Origin: Clavulina sp. PMI_390
Taxonomy: Eukaryota > Basidiomycota > Agaricomycetes > Cantharellales > Hydnaceae
DNA length: 64,000 nucleotides
Assembly (NCBI GenBank): GCA_015039315.1
Contig: WIDE01000015.1
Span: forward strand, 130,836 to 194,835
Direction of reading: 5' to 3'
Made by a program: the position numbers and the translations under genes. Below, one piece after another: positions 11,001-22,996 of the stretch (its first letter is position 1; each line of letters begins with the position of its first letter). Below the pieces are notes generated by a model. That model made no database searches. It had not been told where the DNA came from and saw only the letters and a program-made list of their open reading frames with translations.

Positions 11001-14000
11001 CGAGGAGGTTGAGAGCAGGGGCTAGCAGAGCGGGATTGTTCTCCCACAGAGTTTCCCAACGAGCCACTGTCTCATCAATGGCATCCACAACAGTAGACTT
11101 GGGTGCTTTGGGAGCATTGGATGAGCCAGCGCCGGCAGCAGACGAGGCAACAGAGGGAGGGATGATGGAAGAAATCATCTTCCCAGAGAGGAAGAGAGCA
11201 GCCAACGCTGGTTGAGTGTCAATGACAGTGTTGAGGAACGCCCATGCCGCAAGACGAGCTTGAGGATCATCATCGACATGGCGGACGACAGAGAGGAAGT
11301 AGTCCACGATCTCTTCGGCGTTGGTAACGTGGCCGACAATAGAAGGCGGCGACGGATGACAAGTGGACACGGAAACGCAGAGCGTCGTAAGAAGCTTCAT
11401 GCCCTCAATCTGCAGATCGAGTTCATAGGGAGGGCGGATGAAGAATTTGGCAATGTTATCGAGTGGGGAGAGTTGAGTTCTTCGTAAGTCCGCCGTTGAC
11501 CCTCGTGCAGTCGCACCAACGAAAAATCCTTGTTCGAGTAGGGAAGGACGGGTGGCGGCTGTACCCGTCTTTCGAACAAGAACTTGACGACATAGTCGAA
11601 GGCATGAGTGGAGGTACGAATCAAGGTGATGTGCCTCATCGTATCTTCGAGCCTTGTGCAAAGCTTGTCGAGTGTTGTGGGCCGTCGCGATGATGGAGAT
11701 GAGGGGAGTAACAGTGGATGGCACGGCTTTCGTGAAGAATGCATCAATCACGAATCGAGTGATAGTAGCGAGAGAAGAGAGTGGGTCATCTGGTGAGGGT
11801 GGTGTCTCGACGTCGAGAGAAATGACAGGTCCTTGGATGAGGATCTCCGTGAACAAGGACATGATTTTCGCCCCAATCCGGTACTTGTCAGAAAGACTCG
11901 TATACTTCCAGTTCTCGAAATCGATCCAAATCTCGTTGTGAATGAGAGCCAGTCCCCGCAGGAGCACGTCGGTTTTGAGCGCACGGAAAGTTTGGTCGAC
12001 GCTATAAGCTTTCCTCACGCTCTCATCGACGAGGGCACGCATGAGATCGAGCAGCGCGATCGTCATTGGGTAAGTCCCTGCAATCCGCTCGACAGCCAGA
12101 AGCTTGGGCGTGGCGGCCTTCTGCCTTGCTGAGCTGGTGAACAAGGGCGAGCTCTTCAGCGAGGACCAGAGACTCCCTGGGTGATGAGGTAGAAGGGCAG
12201 TCATGACGCCAAGGGTATTGGTCACGAGCTTGGTCACCGCAGAATGGTCCTGCCTCCCAGACCCAAACTGAAGTGCATCTTGCAGGATGACAGGAATGAC
12301 CTCAACGAGTGACGCGCGTTCCCATGAGGTGAGGTCTTCTGCTTCTTCAGGGAGCATCTTTGCCATGAGCGATCCACTGAGGGTATGGTTATTCCTCAGC
12401 ACAGCACGGAACAGCTCGAGAAGGTCCGTCACAACCAACCCATCATCCAGACCCTCCTCGATCCCGATATCCTCGAACGACAGGTTCATCACCTTTGCGG
12501 CATGCCCTGACGCAGAATATTTCGTATCCGCAGAAGTGCTGAATCGCATCGACCCACCCCCTGTTGCCGTCTGCCGTCGTTTGACGTACTCCTTGAGGAG
12601 ACCCAGTGCTAATCTCCACCCTGAGTGCTGGTACTGCCATGCCACGACGAGCGGTGAGCCTGCTTCATTGTCGCTGATAAGGGTGCCGACTGTCTTGGGC
12701 GGGATGATCGTTCCTCCTGGAAGCCTCATCGGCCTCAGGGTATTATAGACGATACCATGAGAGGTATTCCTCATCTCAATGTACGACGAGAATGCCTCCT
12801 TCTCATAAGGGATGACCTGCGTGACCGTGGTGAGTTTGTCAAAGTACTGATACACGGCCCATGCTGCGCCGCCTCGATTAAAGTCTACTTCGCGTTCGGT
12901 GATGTAGCCTTCGAGACCGCGGAAGTCACCTGTCGCTGTCAGTGAGCGTAGAAGTCGGATGAGCGGGCGAGCCTGGACAGGGAAGCGATCCCTCGCCATT
13001 TCGAGCAGTGCGCGCCGTGAAGGAGACTCGAGCTGCGCGTCAACTTGCCAGAATTCGGCACAGAGAGGGGCGACCGAGATGTACTCTCCCGTACCGAAGA
13101 GCTCGATGAAAGTCTCCAGGAGCCCATCAAAGTCTTCAATATACTCGACCCGAATGAGTTCAGTGAGTCCAATCAGCAGACCTAGAATAACGGTGTATCA
13201 AGAAGTGAGCAGCGAGGTAGATAAGGAAAGCAAACAAGTAATTTGAGGCCGAGAAAAACGTACCTTTGATTATTGCTCTTAGCACAACATCGTTGGGGGC
13301 TGTTATTACAGATCCAGTTTTCGCAGCAGCTTGAGTATCCAGTAATGGGGATGCCAGCAATTGCCGTAGAGTTGCAAATAAGCTCATGCTGGGGTGAAGA
13401 ACAACTCTTGTGAACTCTTGCCATGTCGAGTCGCGCGCACTCCGATCGGGGATGAGGAGCTCCATGAGTGGGGCGTACTCCTCAGGGTAATCCCCACTCT
13501 CCGTAGCGAGCGCTATTCTTCGAATAACGCATGCCCATGCAAGGACAATGGGGCTGAACCGCGGTTGAGATGGGGAAGAGAAGACAAGGTTGTGAATCTT
13601 GATCAGTTGGTCTGGTTGGGCAAAGTATCCGTTCCGCGGTAAGGAAACAACCTCGAGGTCGATGCCCTGTTCGTAGAGCAGTTCTACACTCAGAATCTGG
13701 GTAGACGTGAGAACGACGATGGTCTGAAGATCTGCCAATAGCTGACTGGATTCAAGATCTATGAGAAGATCGTTGATCTTCTGTGTTGTGCCCAGGGAAG
13801 TGGAGTATGCAGCCTCATAGAACTCGGCAACGAGCGAGCCCGAACAGCGCATGTTGTATGTTGCCCAGAATATGACTTCCATCATGCAAATTTGCTCGCG
13901 GATCGCCTGTTTTGCGAGGGCAGAGCGCGTCGCAAGGGAAGAGGTTGTGTGTGGCACTTTGGCAGGGATCTCCTGCTTTGTGCGACGGACGAATTCGGTG

Positions 14001-14639
14001 ACGAGGGTGTGGACGAGTTCGAATTTGTCAGGGGCGGTTTGTTGAAGGATTTCTGTGGATAGGTCGTGTAGAGGGTGTTGGTCGTCGCCCTGAGCTCGGA
14101 ACATGGGGATGAACAACCGGAGGATGAAGAGTCGTTCGTCGAAATAGAACTCGGTGATGGCTTCCAATAGCGATGCTTCGATATCAGAGCCGGCTGAGGA
14201 TCCTTCGCCGTTGAGCACAGGGGTGTAGTCGTACTGTTCGTTATAGAGAAAGGAACGCAGGAGGACAAAAGCTTCGATCTCGTCTATCGCGAATTTCTCG
14301 CTGATTTTCGTGACGAGCTCCTGCTGGGAGGGTTCCACGGTGACGGTGACATCGTCGGCAAGTTTGACGGTGCCCTTGCGGACTGCGGTGCTGGAGGTGA
14401 CGGAGGGTTTGGGGAAGGGGTCATGACAGTTCTTGAGTTTGGAAACTCGAAGTTGGAGGGAGGTGCGCAGCAAGTCGGTGTCAATAGGCTCCTGTCCAGA
14501 CAGTCCACGATACAGGCTCTGGAACGTGCTGATTTTTTACACGCGCGATGGATAAGATCTTGAAATCAGAACATGAGGCCGGGAGCAGAGCAGCCACTAC
14601 TCACTGTTCAACGAGATTTGAGTGCGTCGTCTCTGCCAT
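8098..14639 (-). CDS. nup188: nucleoporin Nup188
   Basis: Four exons: 14639-14605, 14528-13264, 13181-8740, 8673-8098, all GT..AG and in phase, 2105 residues. It starts MAETTHSNLVEHTFQSLY; the in-frame join at 14605/14528 fixes the start. Features match the Nup188 inner-ring scaffold family: the N-terminal helical part (EIEAFVLLRSFLYNE; MMEVIFWATYNM), an SH3-like insert (LISDNEAGSPLVVAWQYQHS), then a long all-helical solenoid (LLDSVWQHAREHP.. followed by NQRLWSDLVKLV). Such proteins sit in the inner ring of the nuclear pore with Nic96/Nup192 partners. Length fits fungal family members. Nup192/205 is the alternative; the SH3-like insert and the DSVWQHAR region favour Nup188. It is divergently paired with the deacetylase gene. 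Confidence 0.9.
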
Positions 14640-14921
14640 CGAATATACACAATTACAGAAAACAAAATCTACGCGAAAGAAAACAGTCAGATACGCGTCA
14701 TAAGCACTGAAATAATGTGGTTTTACCTGTGGGCAAAGCCTAGCACGCCAAACCAACACTAGTTCTGTACCACCCGCGTACAACGGAGCTGTCCGGCGGC
14801 TCCGCGCAACCCAGCTCGTCCCTCCCCTCCCTCCCCCTTCCCCCTCCCTTGTTTTTCTGTTCAACCACTTGTCTAGAGCGTTGAGATATACCTCGCTAGA
14901 CATCCTACGTCACAATAGACA
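14640..14921. promoter_or_regulatory. shared promoter region, nup188 / histone deacetylase
   Basis: Only 282 bases separate the two divergent start codons. A strong CT-rich tract (about 14821-14852, CCTCCCCTCCCTCCCCC and on) lies on the deacetylase side, about 70 bases before its ATG; such tracts are common near fungal transcription starts. No clear TATA box. Confidence 0.6.
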
Positions 14922-17383
14922 ATGGGGTCGAAGCGACGAGTGGCCTACTACTATGACGAGGACATTGGCTCGTTCTCCTACGGCTGGGCTCACCCCATGA
15001 AGCCCTTTCGCATCCGGCTCGCACACAGTCTCATTGCCGCATACGACATGCTCCCCAAGTTAGATGTTATCGTACGCTGCTCTCTCGCAACTTGCTGCAT
15101 TACTAAGAGCACTGACTTATTGTGTGTACCTGTAGCGTGCTGCTCGATGCACCCCCAAGAACATGACCCGCTTCCACACAGACGAATATGTCGATTTTCT
15201 CTCCCGTGTCACACCAGAAACAGCAATAGATATGACAGGAGGAGGTGCTCGCTGTACGTGCTACCCCCATTACTATTCGCCTTCCCGCTCCGCCCTCAAG
15301 TAACCGATGGGCACCACTCGTGTTCTGCTAGTCTTATCAGGAGATGACAACCCAGCATTCGACGGCGTTTTCGACTTTAGCTCAATATCTGCAGGCGGAT
15401 CAATAGGCAAGTTCTATACGTCCTGCACATTCGTCACCTCGACCGCTTGCTAACCTTGGCTTGGTTGGTTCGCTTTGGTAGCTGCTGCTGAGAGGATCAA
15501 CTCTGGCATGTCTGATATTGCCATCAACTGGGCTGGTGGTCTCCATCACGCCAAAAAAGGCGAAGGCTCTGGTTTCTGCTACATCAACGACATCGGTGCG
15601 TCTACTCTTACTTGCCATACCCCGTTCCCTTGAACAACCTCGACTCAATTCAGTTGTCCAGTTTTGGGAATCCTTGAACTACTTCGTTTCCACAGCCGTG
15701 TCCTCTACATCGACATCGACTTTCACCACGGCGACGGTGTCGAGGAGGCATTCTACTCTACCGACCGCGTCCTCACCTGCTCATTCCACAAACAGAAGGA
15801 TTCATTCCCTGGTACTGGCAAGCTGGGTGATCGAGGGATCGGCAGAGGGAAAGGGTACTCTGTAAACGTGCCACTGCTGCAAGGATGTACTGACGAGGAT
15901 TATCGCTCAATGTTTGAACCCGTGCGTACCCAGTGACCTTCCTATCCTAGTATTCATGCTTAATCGTTTTGTATGCCTACCAGGTTATTCAACGCATCCT
16001 TGACTGGTTCCGTCCTGAAGCTGTCGTCCTCCAGTGTGGGGCCGACTCCCTCTCAGAAGACAAACTGGGGTGCTTCAACCTGTCCATGCATGGTCATGCG
16101 GACTGTGTGCGCTTCCTCCGCTCAAAGAACTTGCCTCTTATCCTCCTTGGTGGTGGAGGGTATACTGTGCGCAACGTCGCTTGCGCTTGGACATACGAAA
16201 CTGCTATTGCGCTTGGTATCGAGAATGATCTCAGCCTTGATGTACCGTATAGCGATTACCTAGAGTGGTACGGGCCGAGGTATAAACTTGAGATTCGACC
16301 AAGCAACCTCACCAACGACAACCATGTGAAGGGGTATCTGGAAAAGACAAAGTGCGTCCCCTTCTGTTGCAATTGCGGTGTCGTGAACCAAGTGACTCAT
16401 GATTGGATGCCTAGAATTGAAGCTCTCGCCCATCTGAACCAGTTGCCGTTCGCTCCTAGCGTGGCACAACATCAAACACCTCATCGAAGCGTAGCTCGCG
16501 AGTTAGGGCTTGTAGATGGTGACAATGACGGTGAAGAGGACGATGAAGACCTTGATGTACAAATACGAAGTACGTCACTTTCTAATGTCTCAGTTCTCTC
16601 TCCCAACCTTCTTAGTATATTGCTTGATCTGATCCCCCGACTCACTTCGCCTATGAAACATTAGGAAGCATTATTGAGCAAATTCGCCTTGACCAGCAAG
16701 CCTCCTCATCCCGCCAACGACGCCAACGAAGACCACGCACGCCAACATCCGATAACGAAGACGAAGATGAGGAGATGGAAGATGGTGAAAGAGGTGGCGA
16801 AGGGGACTCAGACTCGGAATCTGTATCTTCATCGTCCTCGTCTACATTCCAGTTCCGCCGCGCATCGTCTCGGAATATCTACCATCCTCCCCCCGCTCCC
16901 CTCGTGCCGCTGTCCAGATCGAACAGGAGGGCAAACGGGCACGTGAACGGGAATGGGGATGGGGCTGAGACGGACGAGGAGATCCATATCAGCGAGGAAG
17001 ACGAGGACGAGGCGATGGACGAGGATGACGATGCCGACGGGCGGCACGCCAACCACCGCAAAGGAGGGGCACACACAAACGGGGACGCAAGTCTGACTTC
17101 CTCTTCTCGGAACGGCAACGGGCGAGGTTCACATTCGACGAGATCGGGTCCGCACCAGCATGGCACCCGCTCCGCTATGGCTGCTGCTACCTCTTCACTC
17201 CTCGCCGGCCTACATCCTGAGCAACAGGAAAAGAGAAGTTTCTTCACGTCGCCTTACTTCCCTAGCGGCGCTCGTCTCGTGCAGCAGCAGCGCCCCGTGA
17301 TCCTGAATTCGAAGCCACGGTTATGGGACGGTACGCCTGTGGTGGAGATGCCATATCGTGCGCCCCCAGGAGTATATGTATAG
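14922..17383 (+). CDS. class I histone deacetylase (Rpd3/Hos2 type) with long acidic tail
   Basis: Eight exons: 14922-15071, 15136-15253, 15332-15406, 15482-15595, 15662-15921, 15984-16351, 16415-16569, 16665-17383; 652 residues. Intron 3 is GC-AG, the rest GT-AG. Catalytic features are complete: H136-H137 in [20 protein letters not shown], zinc ligands D172 and H174 in [10 protein letters not shown]260 in [12 protein letters not shown], and Y299 in GGGGYT. It removes acetyl groups from histone lysines in nuclear corepressor complexes. The catalytic domain ends near residue 340-380. A C-terminal region of about 240 residues follows, very rich in Ser, Glu, Asp, His and Arg, mostly in the last exon. 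Rpd3 versus Hos2 cannot be settled by eye. Its 3' end (from about 17119) is copied at 27861. Confidence 0.93.
15407..15481 (+). other. GC-AG intron in the deacetylase gene
   Basis: The donor reads ATAG|GCAAGT, the classical GC-donor consensus. Acceptor TTTGGTAG. Only this join restores the conserved run [13 protein letters not shown] between exons 3 and 4; no GT donor gives the right frame. Confidence 0.85.
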
Positions 17384-18128
17384 GAAGGGCCCGCTCCTGA
17401 GGCAATTTGCTTTCTATTACTATCTGGTTACCCCTCGCTGTCATAAGGTGCTGATGTTGGGCTGTGCGGGTCTGCACACTCCGTTCATGGCCTACTGTCC
17501 TAGTCTCTCCTAGGAGTCGCATTGCCTTCTTCGTTTTGTATCTTATTCCTGTACCGCGCATGATTAGTGGTAGTGCACCACACTAGTCGAGCTGTTGATT
17601 GATATAATCTCTGCCATTCAATCTGTACTCTGTGACATAATATCGTTGATGATTTGCCCGACACCATTGTTCCCTCCAACCCACCTCCCAGGGGAAGGGT
17701 ACCTCGTCACATTCAAAGCGGGCAGGTGTGGAACTAGCTTTTATCTCGACGTGCTCTTTCGGTCGTCCGCACGACCCTAGCACCGCTCCTTCGATCCTTG
17801 AGGAAGAGCGCATTGATGGCCTTTCCTCTCCGGCACCCTTCTATCTTGACAATGATGGAGATGTGACTGATATGCATGTTTCCTAACATTTTTAGCTCTC
17901 CCGGTTTCCCAAGCTCAATGTCAACCGGTAATGACTAAGTTTTCCTGAAACTGCCAACGTTTTTGAGTTTCACAATATTGTGGCACAACAGAAATACCTC
18001 TATCACCCCTATGTCGCTGAATACGGGACTATATGATTTGTGGGAGACGAAGGAAGTATGCACAATAGAAACAGACGGTTCCACGGGCTTTCCTTTGAGG
18101 CATTATTCTTCTAAAACCAGCTTGGAAA
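17384..18128. other. deacetylase 3' UTR and spacer
   Basis: Between the deacetylase stop and the kinase stop (convergent). Matching sequence lies downstream of 28127, interrupted there by the extra block with an ORF. No gene of its own seen. Confidence 0.5.
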
Positions 18129-18995
18129 TCAATTGTTGGATGTAGTATTCGGCAAAAGCATCCCCTTCAAGCGCTTCAGCACATCATGACTCGTCGGGCG
18201 AGTCTTAGGCTTTTTGTCCCACATTTGCTGGAGTAAGGTCCAAAACTGTCCTTCTGCTGCTTGTGGTATACGAACCTTTCGCCCAGTAGGTTTCTTTGGC
18301 CGTTCACCAGTGGTCGACGCTACAGCCACTCTCCACTCGAGCTCAATGTTTGAGAATGGTCGCTCGCCGGTCCAAATATTGAACAAAAGCATAGCAAGCG
18401 AATACACATCACTTTCTCCAGTGGTACGAAACTTGCTAGCTTCACTGTTAGTGAGCTCTGGGGCAAGGAATCTCATGAAGCCGCCGTCTACCCGCTGAGT
18501 TCGTGTTCGGGAGACTTCATGACGAACACGACTGAGCCCAAAATCGCACAGATATGCCTCGCGTTTCTTGTCAAGCAGGACATTTCCCTAACAAATTTAA
18601 CAAGTTGAGATTTATTTTTTCATGCGCATGAGCCGATAAAAGAGAGGAGGATAGAGTACTAACAGGGTGGAGATCCCCGTGGATCACAGGTGGTTGGAGC
18701 GAGTGGAGATAACATACTCCTTCACTGATGCCAAAGAGCTGTTTATGCACGTCAAAGGACAATGATGAGTCACATCGTCACTAATACGGTGAAAGAATGA
18801 GGTCACACTGACAATACGCTGGAATGTGGTCGTATCAATCAACGTTTTTGGCGTAAGTAGGCCTTGCAGCGAGCCTCCATCAATATACGGGACAATCGTT
18901 AGAGGAGGTGAGTTGGAGTCCTCATGATATACCCCCTGGAAAGGAAGGATATTGGGGTGATGGAGTTGTGAATGGGTGATGGCTTCGCGATGCAC
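18129..18995 (-). CDS. protein kinase, N-terminus lost in assembly gap
   Basis: Visible exons 18587-18129, 18738-18664 and 18995-18813 (continuing into the N run). The fragment covers the kinase domain from the C-helix on: FAHREAI is expected just inside the gap from copy 2, then HSQLHHPNILPFQGVYHED, the hinge IVPYIDGGSLQGLL, the catalytic loop HGDLHPGNVLL, DFGLSR, and FLAPEL in the APE position, then a C-lobe ending RPTSHDVLKRLKGMLL. HGD instead of HRD is typical of the large tyrosine-kinase-like kinase group of agaricomycetes. Asp and Asn of the loop and the DFG Asp are present, so this part looks catalytically competent. The ATP-binding lobe cannot be judged. Confidence 0.75.
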
Positions 18996-19960
18996 NNNNN
19001 NNNNNNNNNNNNNNNNNNNNNNNNNNNNNNNNNNNNNNNNNNNNNNNNNNNNNNNNNNNNNNNNNNNNNNNNNNNNNNNNNNNNNNNNNNNNNNNNNNNN
19101 NNNNNNNNNNNNNNNNNNNNNNNNNNNNNNNNNNNNNNNNNNNNNNNNNNNNNNNNNNNNNNNNNNNNNNNNNNNNNNNNNNNNNNNNNNNNNNNNNNNN
19201 NNNNNNNNNNNNNNNNNNNNNNNNNNNNNNNNNNNNNNNNNNNNNNNNNNNNNNNNNNNNNNNNNNNNNNNNNNNNNNNNNNNNNNNNNNNNNNNNNNNN
19301 NNNNNNNNNNNNNNNNNNNNNNNNNNNNNNNNNNNNNNNNNNNNNNNNNNNNNNNNNNNNNNNNNNNNNNNNNNNNNNNNNNNNNNNNNNNNNNNNNNNN
19401 NNNNNNNNNNNNNNNNNNNNNNNNNNNNNNNNNNNNNNNNNNNNNNNNNNNNNNNNNNNNNNNNNNNNNNNNNNNNNNNNNNNNNNNNNNNNNNNNNNNN
19501 NNNNNNNNNNNNNNNNNNNNNNNNNNNNNNNNNNNNNNNNNNNNNNNNNNNNNNNNNNNNNNNNNNNNNNNNNNNNNNNNNNNNNNNNNNNNNNNNNNNN
19601 NNNNNNNNNNNNNNNNNNNNNNNNNNNNNNNNNNNNNNNNNNNNNNNNNNNNNNNNNNNNNNNNNNNNNNNNNNNNNNNNNNNNNNNNNNNNNNNNNNNN
19701 NNNNNNNNNNNNNNNNNNNNNNNNNNNNNNNNNNNNNNNNNNNNNNNNNNNNNNNNNNNNNNNNNNNNNNNNNNNNNNNNNNNNNNNNNNNNNNNNNNNN
19801 NNNNNNNNNNNNNNNNNNNNNNNNNNNNNNNNNNNNNNNNNNNNNNNNNNNNNNNNNNNNNNNNNNNNNNNNNNNNNNNNNNNNNNNNNNNNNNNNNNNN
19901 NNNNNNNNNNNNNNNNNNNNNNNNNNNNNNNNNNNNNNNNNNNNNNNNNNNNNNNNNNNN
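18996..19960. other. assembly gap (965 N)
   Basis: Run of N inside kinase copy 1 and its upstream sequence. The frames crossing it are artefacts. The matching stretch of copy 2 runs from about 30560 to about 31350, roughly 0.8 kb. Confidence 1.
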
Positions 19961-21606
19961 CGTTTGATTAGGGAGTTTTGTGATGTGCTGAAGCAAATTC
20001 ATCTTTATCAATGACTATTCGTCCACAAGCTACTCGGGCTTCTTCTCAGGATTGAGCGAATGATTGAGCATCAAATTTCTAGATTTTTGAGCCTCTTGAC
20101 AGAATCATGACTTACTGAAATTGATGGAGACTTCACAAAAGAAAAAAAGCGACTTTGGCAAAGTTCTTGCTAAGATCGTCTCGTTTGACTTGAGGGAGAA
20201 AGGTTAATGGTCTGGTTGATGGTCCTTGGTGGTATTAATCCCCTCTCGTAGCGGCCTCCTGAGATTCGCGCCACCTCCGCACGGAACACCAAAGGACGCC
20301 GTCACTTAACCAGCAGGCACAAGCTCTAAGAGACGCTGGTGGCCTCGAAGGAAAGGCGCGGCATTGAGCTGGTTGATTGATGGGGCGGGTGGATTCTCAT
20401 TCGTGAATGATAGGCGGCTTTTGAACGCGGTTGTAGAACCGATCAGTGATGTTAGTATCTTTGGGTCATGAGGTAGAAAACCGAGGAGGCAACTGGATGC
20501 TCCACGAGGTAAACTGTCGATAAAGAGGTACTGTCTGAAACCTGCATGAACGTTAGGCGAGAACTGGGATGAAGTCCGTAAAGCGGTCACTTAATCCCAT
20601 CTTCACTGGTGTACAGCCTCCGAACAACTTTGCAACATCAGCAGTGCAACACCGCTGTCAAAACTGTGTGGAACGATTTGAAGAAAAGCTATCGTGAGGA
20701 ACTGACATGGTTGATAGGTGCCATTCGCCAAGGTCGCCTGACTAGGAACCCTCGGCGCTTATGCTGGTGGGCAAGGAAAGAGCGCTACCATCATGTCATC
20801 CTAAATCAGAACATGAGGGCAGTTGGGCAGCTGGGCAACGGGAGGTTCATGGAGCAGCCCACGCATCCGCATTCGAGCAAACGACCACAGCAATTTGAAG
20901 CTCAGAATGCAAAGTCGATGCCTTGACACCATTGATCGAGGTCGGTTTATGACAGTGACTCTCTCATTATTGGGTGCTTGTGGCGGCTGCGAGGGTGCTT
21001 TGTGGGTACTGTAGTGCCTACAGGGTATTGAGGGAGCCCTGGACCCTGCAGCCTGCAGCCTGGTGGGCCTTGGGCTCAGCTCCGCGCACGCTCAGCATGT
21101 GCTGTGGTGGATCGTTCTGACAGGCTGCGGCGTCCAAGAACCAGCATTCACACGCATGCAAACGAACCATACTGCTGCTTTCGGAATCATTGGGAACTTT
21201 CTATGGAGGGACATATGCTGTTGTGAGCCGTTGCGAGCTGTTGTAGGGCAAGAAACCACAATATCATCACTCGGGGTTCATTTCTTGCAGGTCAGAGCCT
21301 GCAAGCACTACATTTAGCCTCAGGTTTACTGGAGAAGCATCAAAAGGTCGTAGATTTGGACACACAGTCTCTGAAAGACAGGCAAAGGTGAACAGAGGAC
21401 AAGAGAATGATGGGTGGACGTGACAGTAACTTGAACATGGGTGCAAACGGAGTGCACCCATCAACATCTGGTGGTTCTTCCCTCCTTTATATTGTTGAGC
21501 ACAATTATCTTCAAATATGATGAAGAATTGTACTCTTCCGCTCATTCTGAAGATGCCGGTGGGCGAGATGGATGCAAAGACAAATTACTGGGTTTGAGTA
21601 CTGGTA
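19961..21606. other. non-coding part of duplication copy 1
   Basis: Matches 31350-32790 base by base with many substitutions up to about 21430. Small open frames here are not conserved between copies. The last 180 bases before the rpn12 stop are unique. No gene recognised. Confidence 0.5.
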
Positions 21607-22809
21607 TTATACAATCTGTTCGAGCTCCTTGGCGTACTCCAATGCTGCTACAATCAGGGTCTGTTTCGGAATCGCCACTTTCTCTTCGCCTTTTCGTGCG
21701 AAATGGATTGTCTGGTTCACAAGGTCTACGTTCCATTTCCGCTATTCCCACAAGCAAAGTGAGACAAGATCCATTGATGTGCATCCTCAAAGATCAATAT
21801 CAAACAAACTCACCTCGTTTGCGAATTTGATGAGGTCTGTCGGTGATTTGAAGAACAAGAGTTGGGCTGCCTCACTTATGGGGAGGCTATCGTATGCCGA
21901 TTCCTCGCAGCTTGCAATCTCATTCCTACATGACATTGAACGGCGAAATCGTATGAGCACCCATCACCCAGCCTTTCACTTCAACATAGATCCCATAAAA
22001 CGGTACGTACCGAATCGTTGCCATCAGCTGGTCCACAAAGAACTTGTACTCCTCTACAGGCGCCTCTTCTCTTGCATTCCACACCTTTGAATAGCTACCC
22101 TCCATGAGCCATCGCTCGAGGTTGACAGGATGCATGATGAATGCATTGGTAGGAGCTAGTGCAGAAGGAGGGAGGGACTCCAGGGTGGTGTGGAAGTCGG
22201 CAATACGGTTTTGGGTGAGGAGGCGGATGAGGTTGAGACCTTGGACGGCTGATTGCCGTGGTGAAGGATTGGGGATGCCACTGAGGATAAAGGATGAGGA
22301 TCGAGCTCAGTAAATGTATAAATTTAGGAATTGCGGGCGGTAATAAATACTTGCGTTTCGGGGTCGTAGAAGGTTTGGAGTTGGGCAAAGTAACGATCGA
22401 AGGAAGGCACATCCCTCGTTCTTATGCTCCAGAAAGCCCCAATCTCGAGAATTTCACCTAGATTCCCGAGAATAATTGCACAAGATGGCAGCTTGTATCA
22501 GTAACTAATTCATAATAGTGAATGGAAAATAACATACGTGCAACCGACAGGTCGTTTGGGTTCGCGCCGGTTTGTGGAACTAACAGCCCCGTCTTGGTTA
22601 ACCCGACCTACGCAATGATACGCGAATCGAGAGGCGAGGTTAGATATTATCATTCTAGAGTGTTCTATAATACTTAAGACGTTGACAAAATAAAGACGAA
22701 TGCGCACCTTTAGTTTGGCCAGAAGGGTACCACACTTGGCGAGATCCGCCTTGGGTTTAGTGAATTCCTGCCTAAGCTGGCCATAGAGGGCGCCCATTTC
22801 CTGTGCCAT
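21607..22809 (-). CDS. rpn12: 26S proteasome lid subunit Rpn12 (PSMD8)
   Basis: Six exons: 22809-22708, 22607-22538, 22457-22355, 22280-22011, 21925-21814, 21741-21607; 263 residues, close to the family length (about 260-275). Starts MAQEMGALYGQLRQEF. Family landmarks: DLAKCGTLLAKLK, the PCI core QGLNLIRLLTQNRIADFHT, HPVNLERWLMEGSYSKVW, and the C-terminal ALEYAKELEQIV, which closely resembles the end of animal PSMD8. Rpn12 is the last lid subunit to join and helps attach the lid to the 19S base. Intron 3 is GC-AG. Head-to-head with pre3, another proteasome gene, 187 bases away. Identification is very secure. Confidence 0.95.
22281..22354 (-). other. GC-AG intron in rpn12
   Basis: Donor GAAAC|GCAAGT, acceptor CCTCAG. 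Using the GT four bases downstream breaks the frame; the GC donor gives YDPETGIPNPSPRQSAVQG, continuous with the family core. Confidence 0.8.
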
Positions 22810-22996
22810 CGTTGCTAGATTATTCCCGTAATTTCAGCGAATTCCAGTGAATTTGCACGAGGGTGTTCGAGGCGGGTGGATGGATGGTTGGCTGACGCGT
22901 CCGTGTTAAGCGCCGAATACAGTTGCTTCGAGGACGCGTCAACTCAACTTGAACAGTGACTTTACCATTCGCAACGATCTCAACAGCGACGACAGC
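22810..22996. promoter_or_regulatory. shared promoter region, rpn12 / pre3
   Basis: 187 bases between divergent start codons of two proteasome subunit genes. Contains two copies of a ten-base element in opposite orientation (next entry). No Rpn4-type GGTGGCAAA box seen. Confidence 0.65.
22893..22941. promoter_or_regulatory. inverted pair of TGACGCGTCC elements
   Basis: TGACGCGTCC at 22893-22902 and its exact reverse complement GGACGCGTCA at 22932-22941. Each contains the palindrome GACGCGTC with an ACGCGT core. Candidate regulator binding sites placed symmetrically in the promoter shared by rpn12 and pre3. Function is inferred. Confidence 0.5.

Larger units (their letters stand above)
17119..21430 (+). 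repeat. segmental duplication, copy 1
   Basis: Matches 27861-32790 in the same orientation. Starts inside the last deacetylase exon, covers its 3' UTR, the kinase gene, the N run and a non-coding stretch, and ends before the rpn12 stop. Copy 2 carries about 800 extra bases (about 28551-29370) between the deacetylase UTR and the kinase. Confidence 0.85.

Noticed and set aside
14601..14903. Minus-strand ORF of 100 codons starting MSSEVYLNALDKW as the nup188 start
   Set aside because: The downstream ATG at 14639 (MAETTHSNLVE) lies in the same frame and leads to the splice donor at 14604. The upstream extension is low-complexity and would overlap the deacetylase promoter.
18899..20011. Long frames across the N run on both strands
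   Set aside because: They are produced by the N bases having no stop codons.
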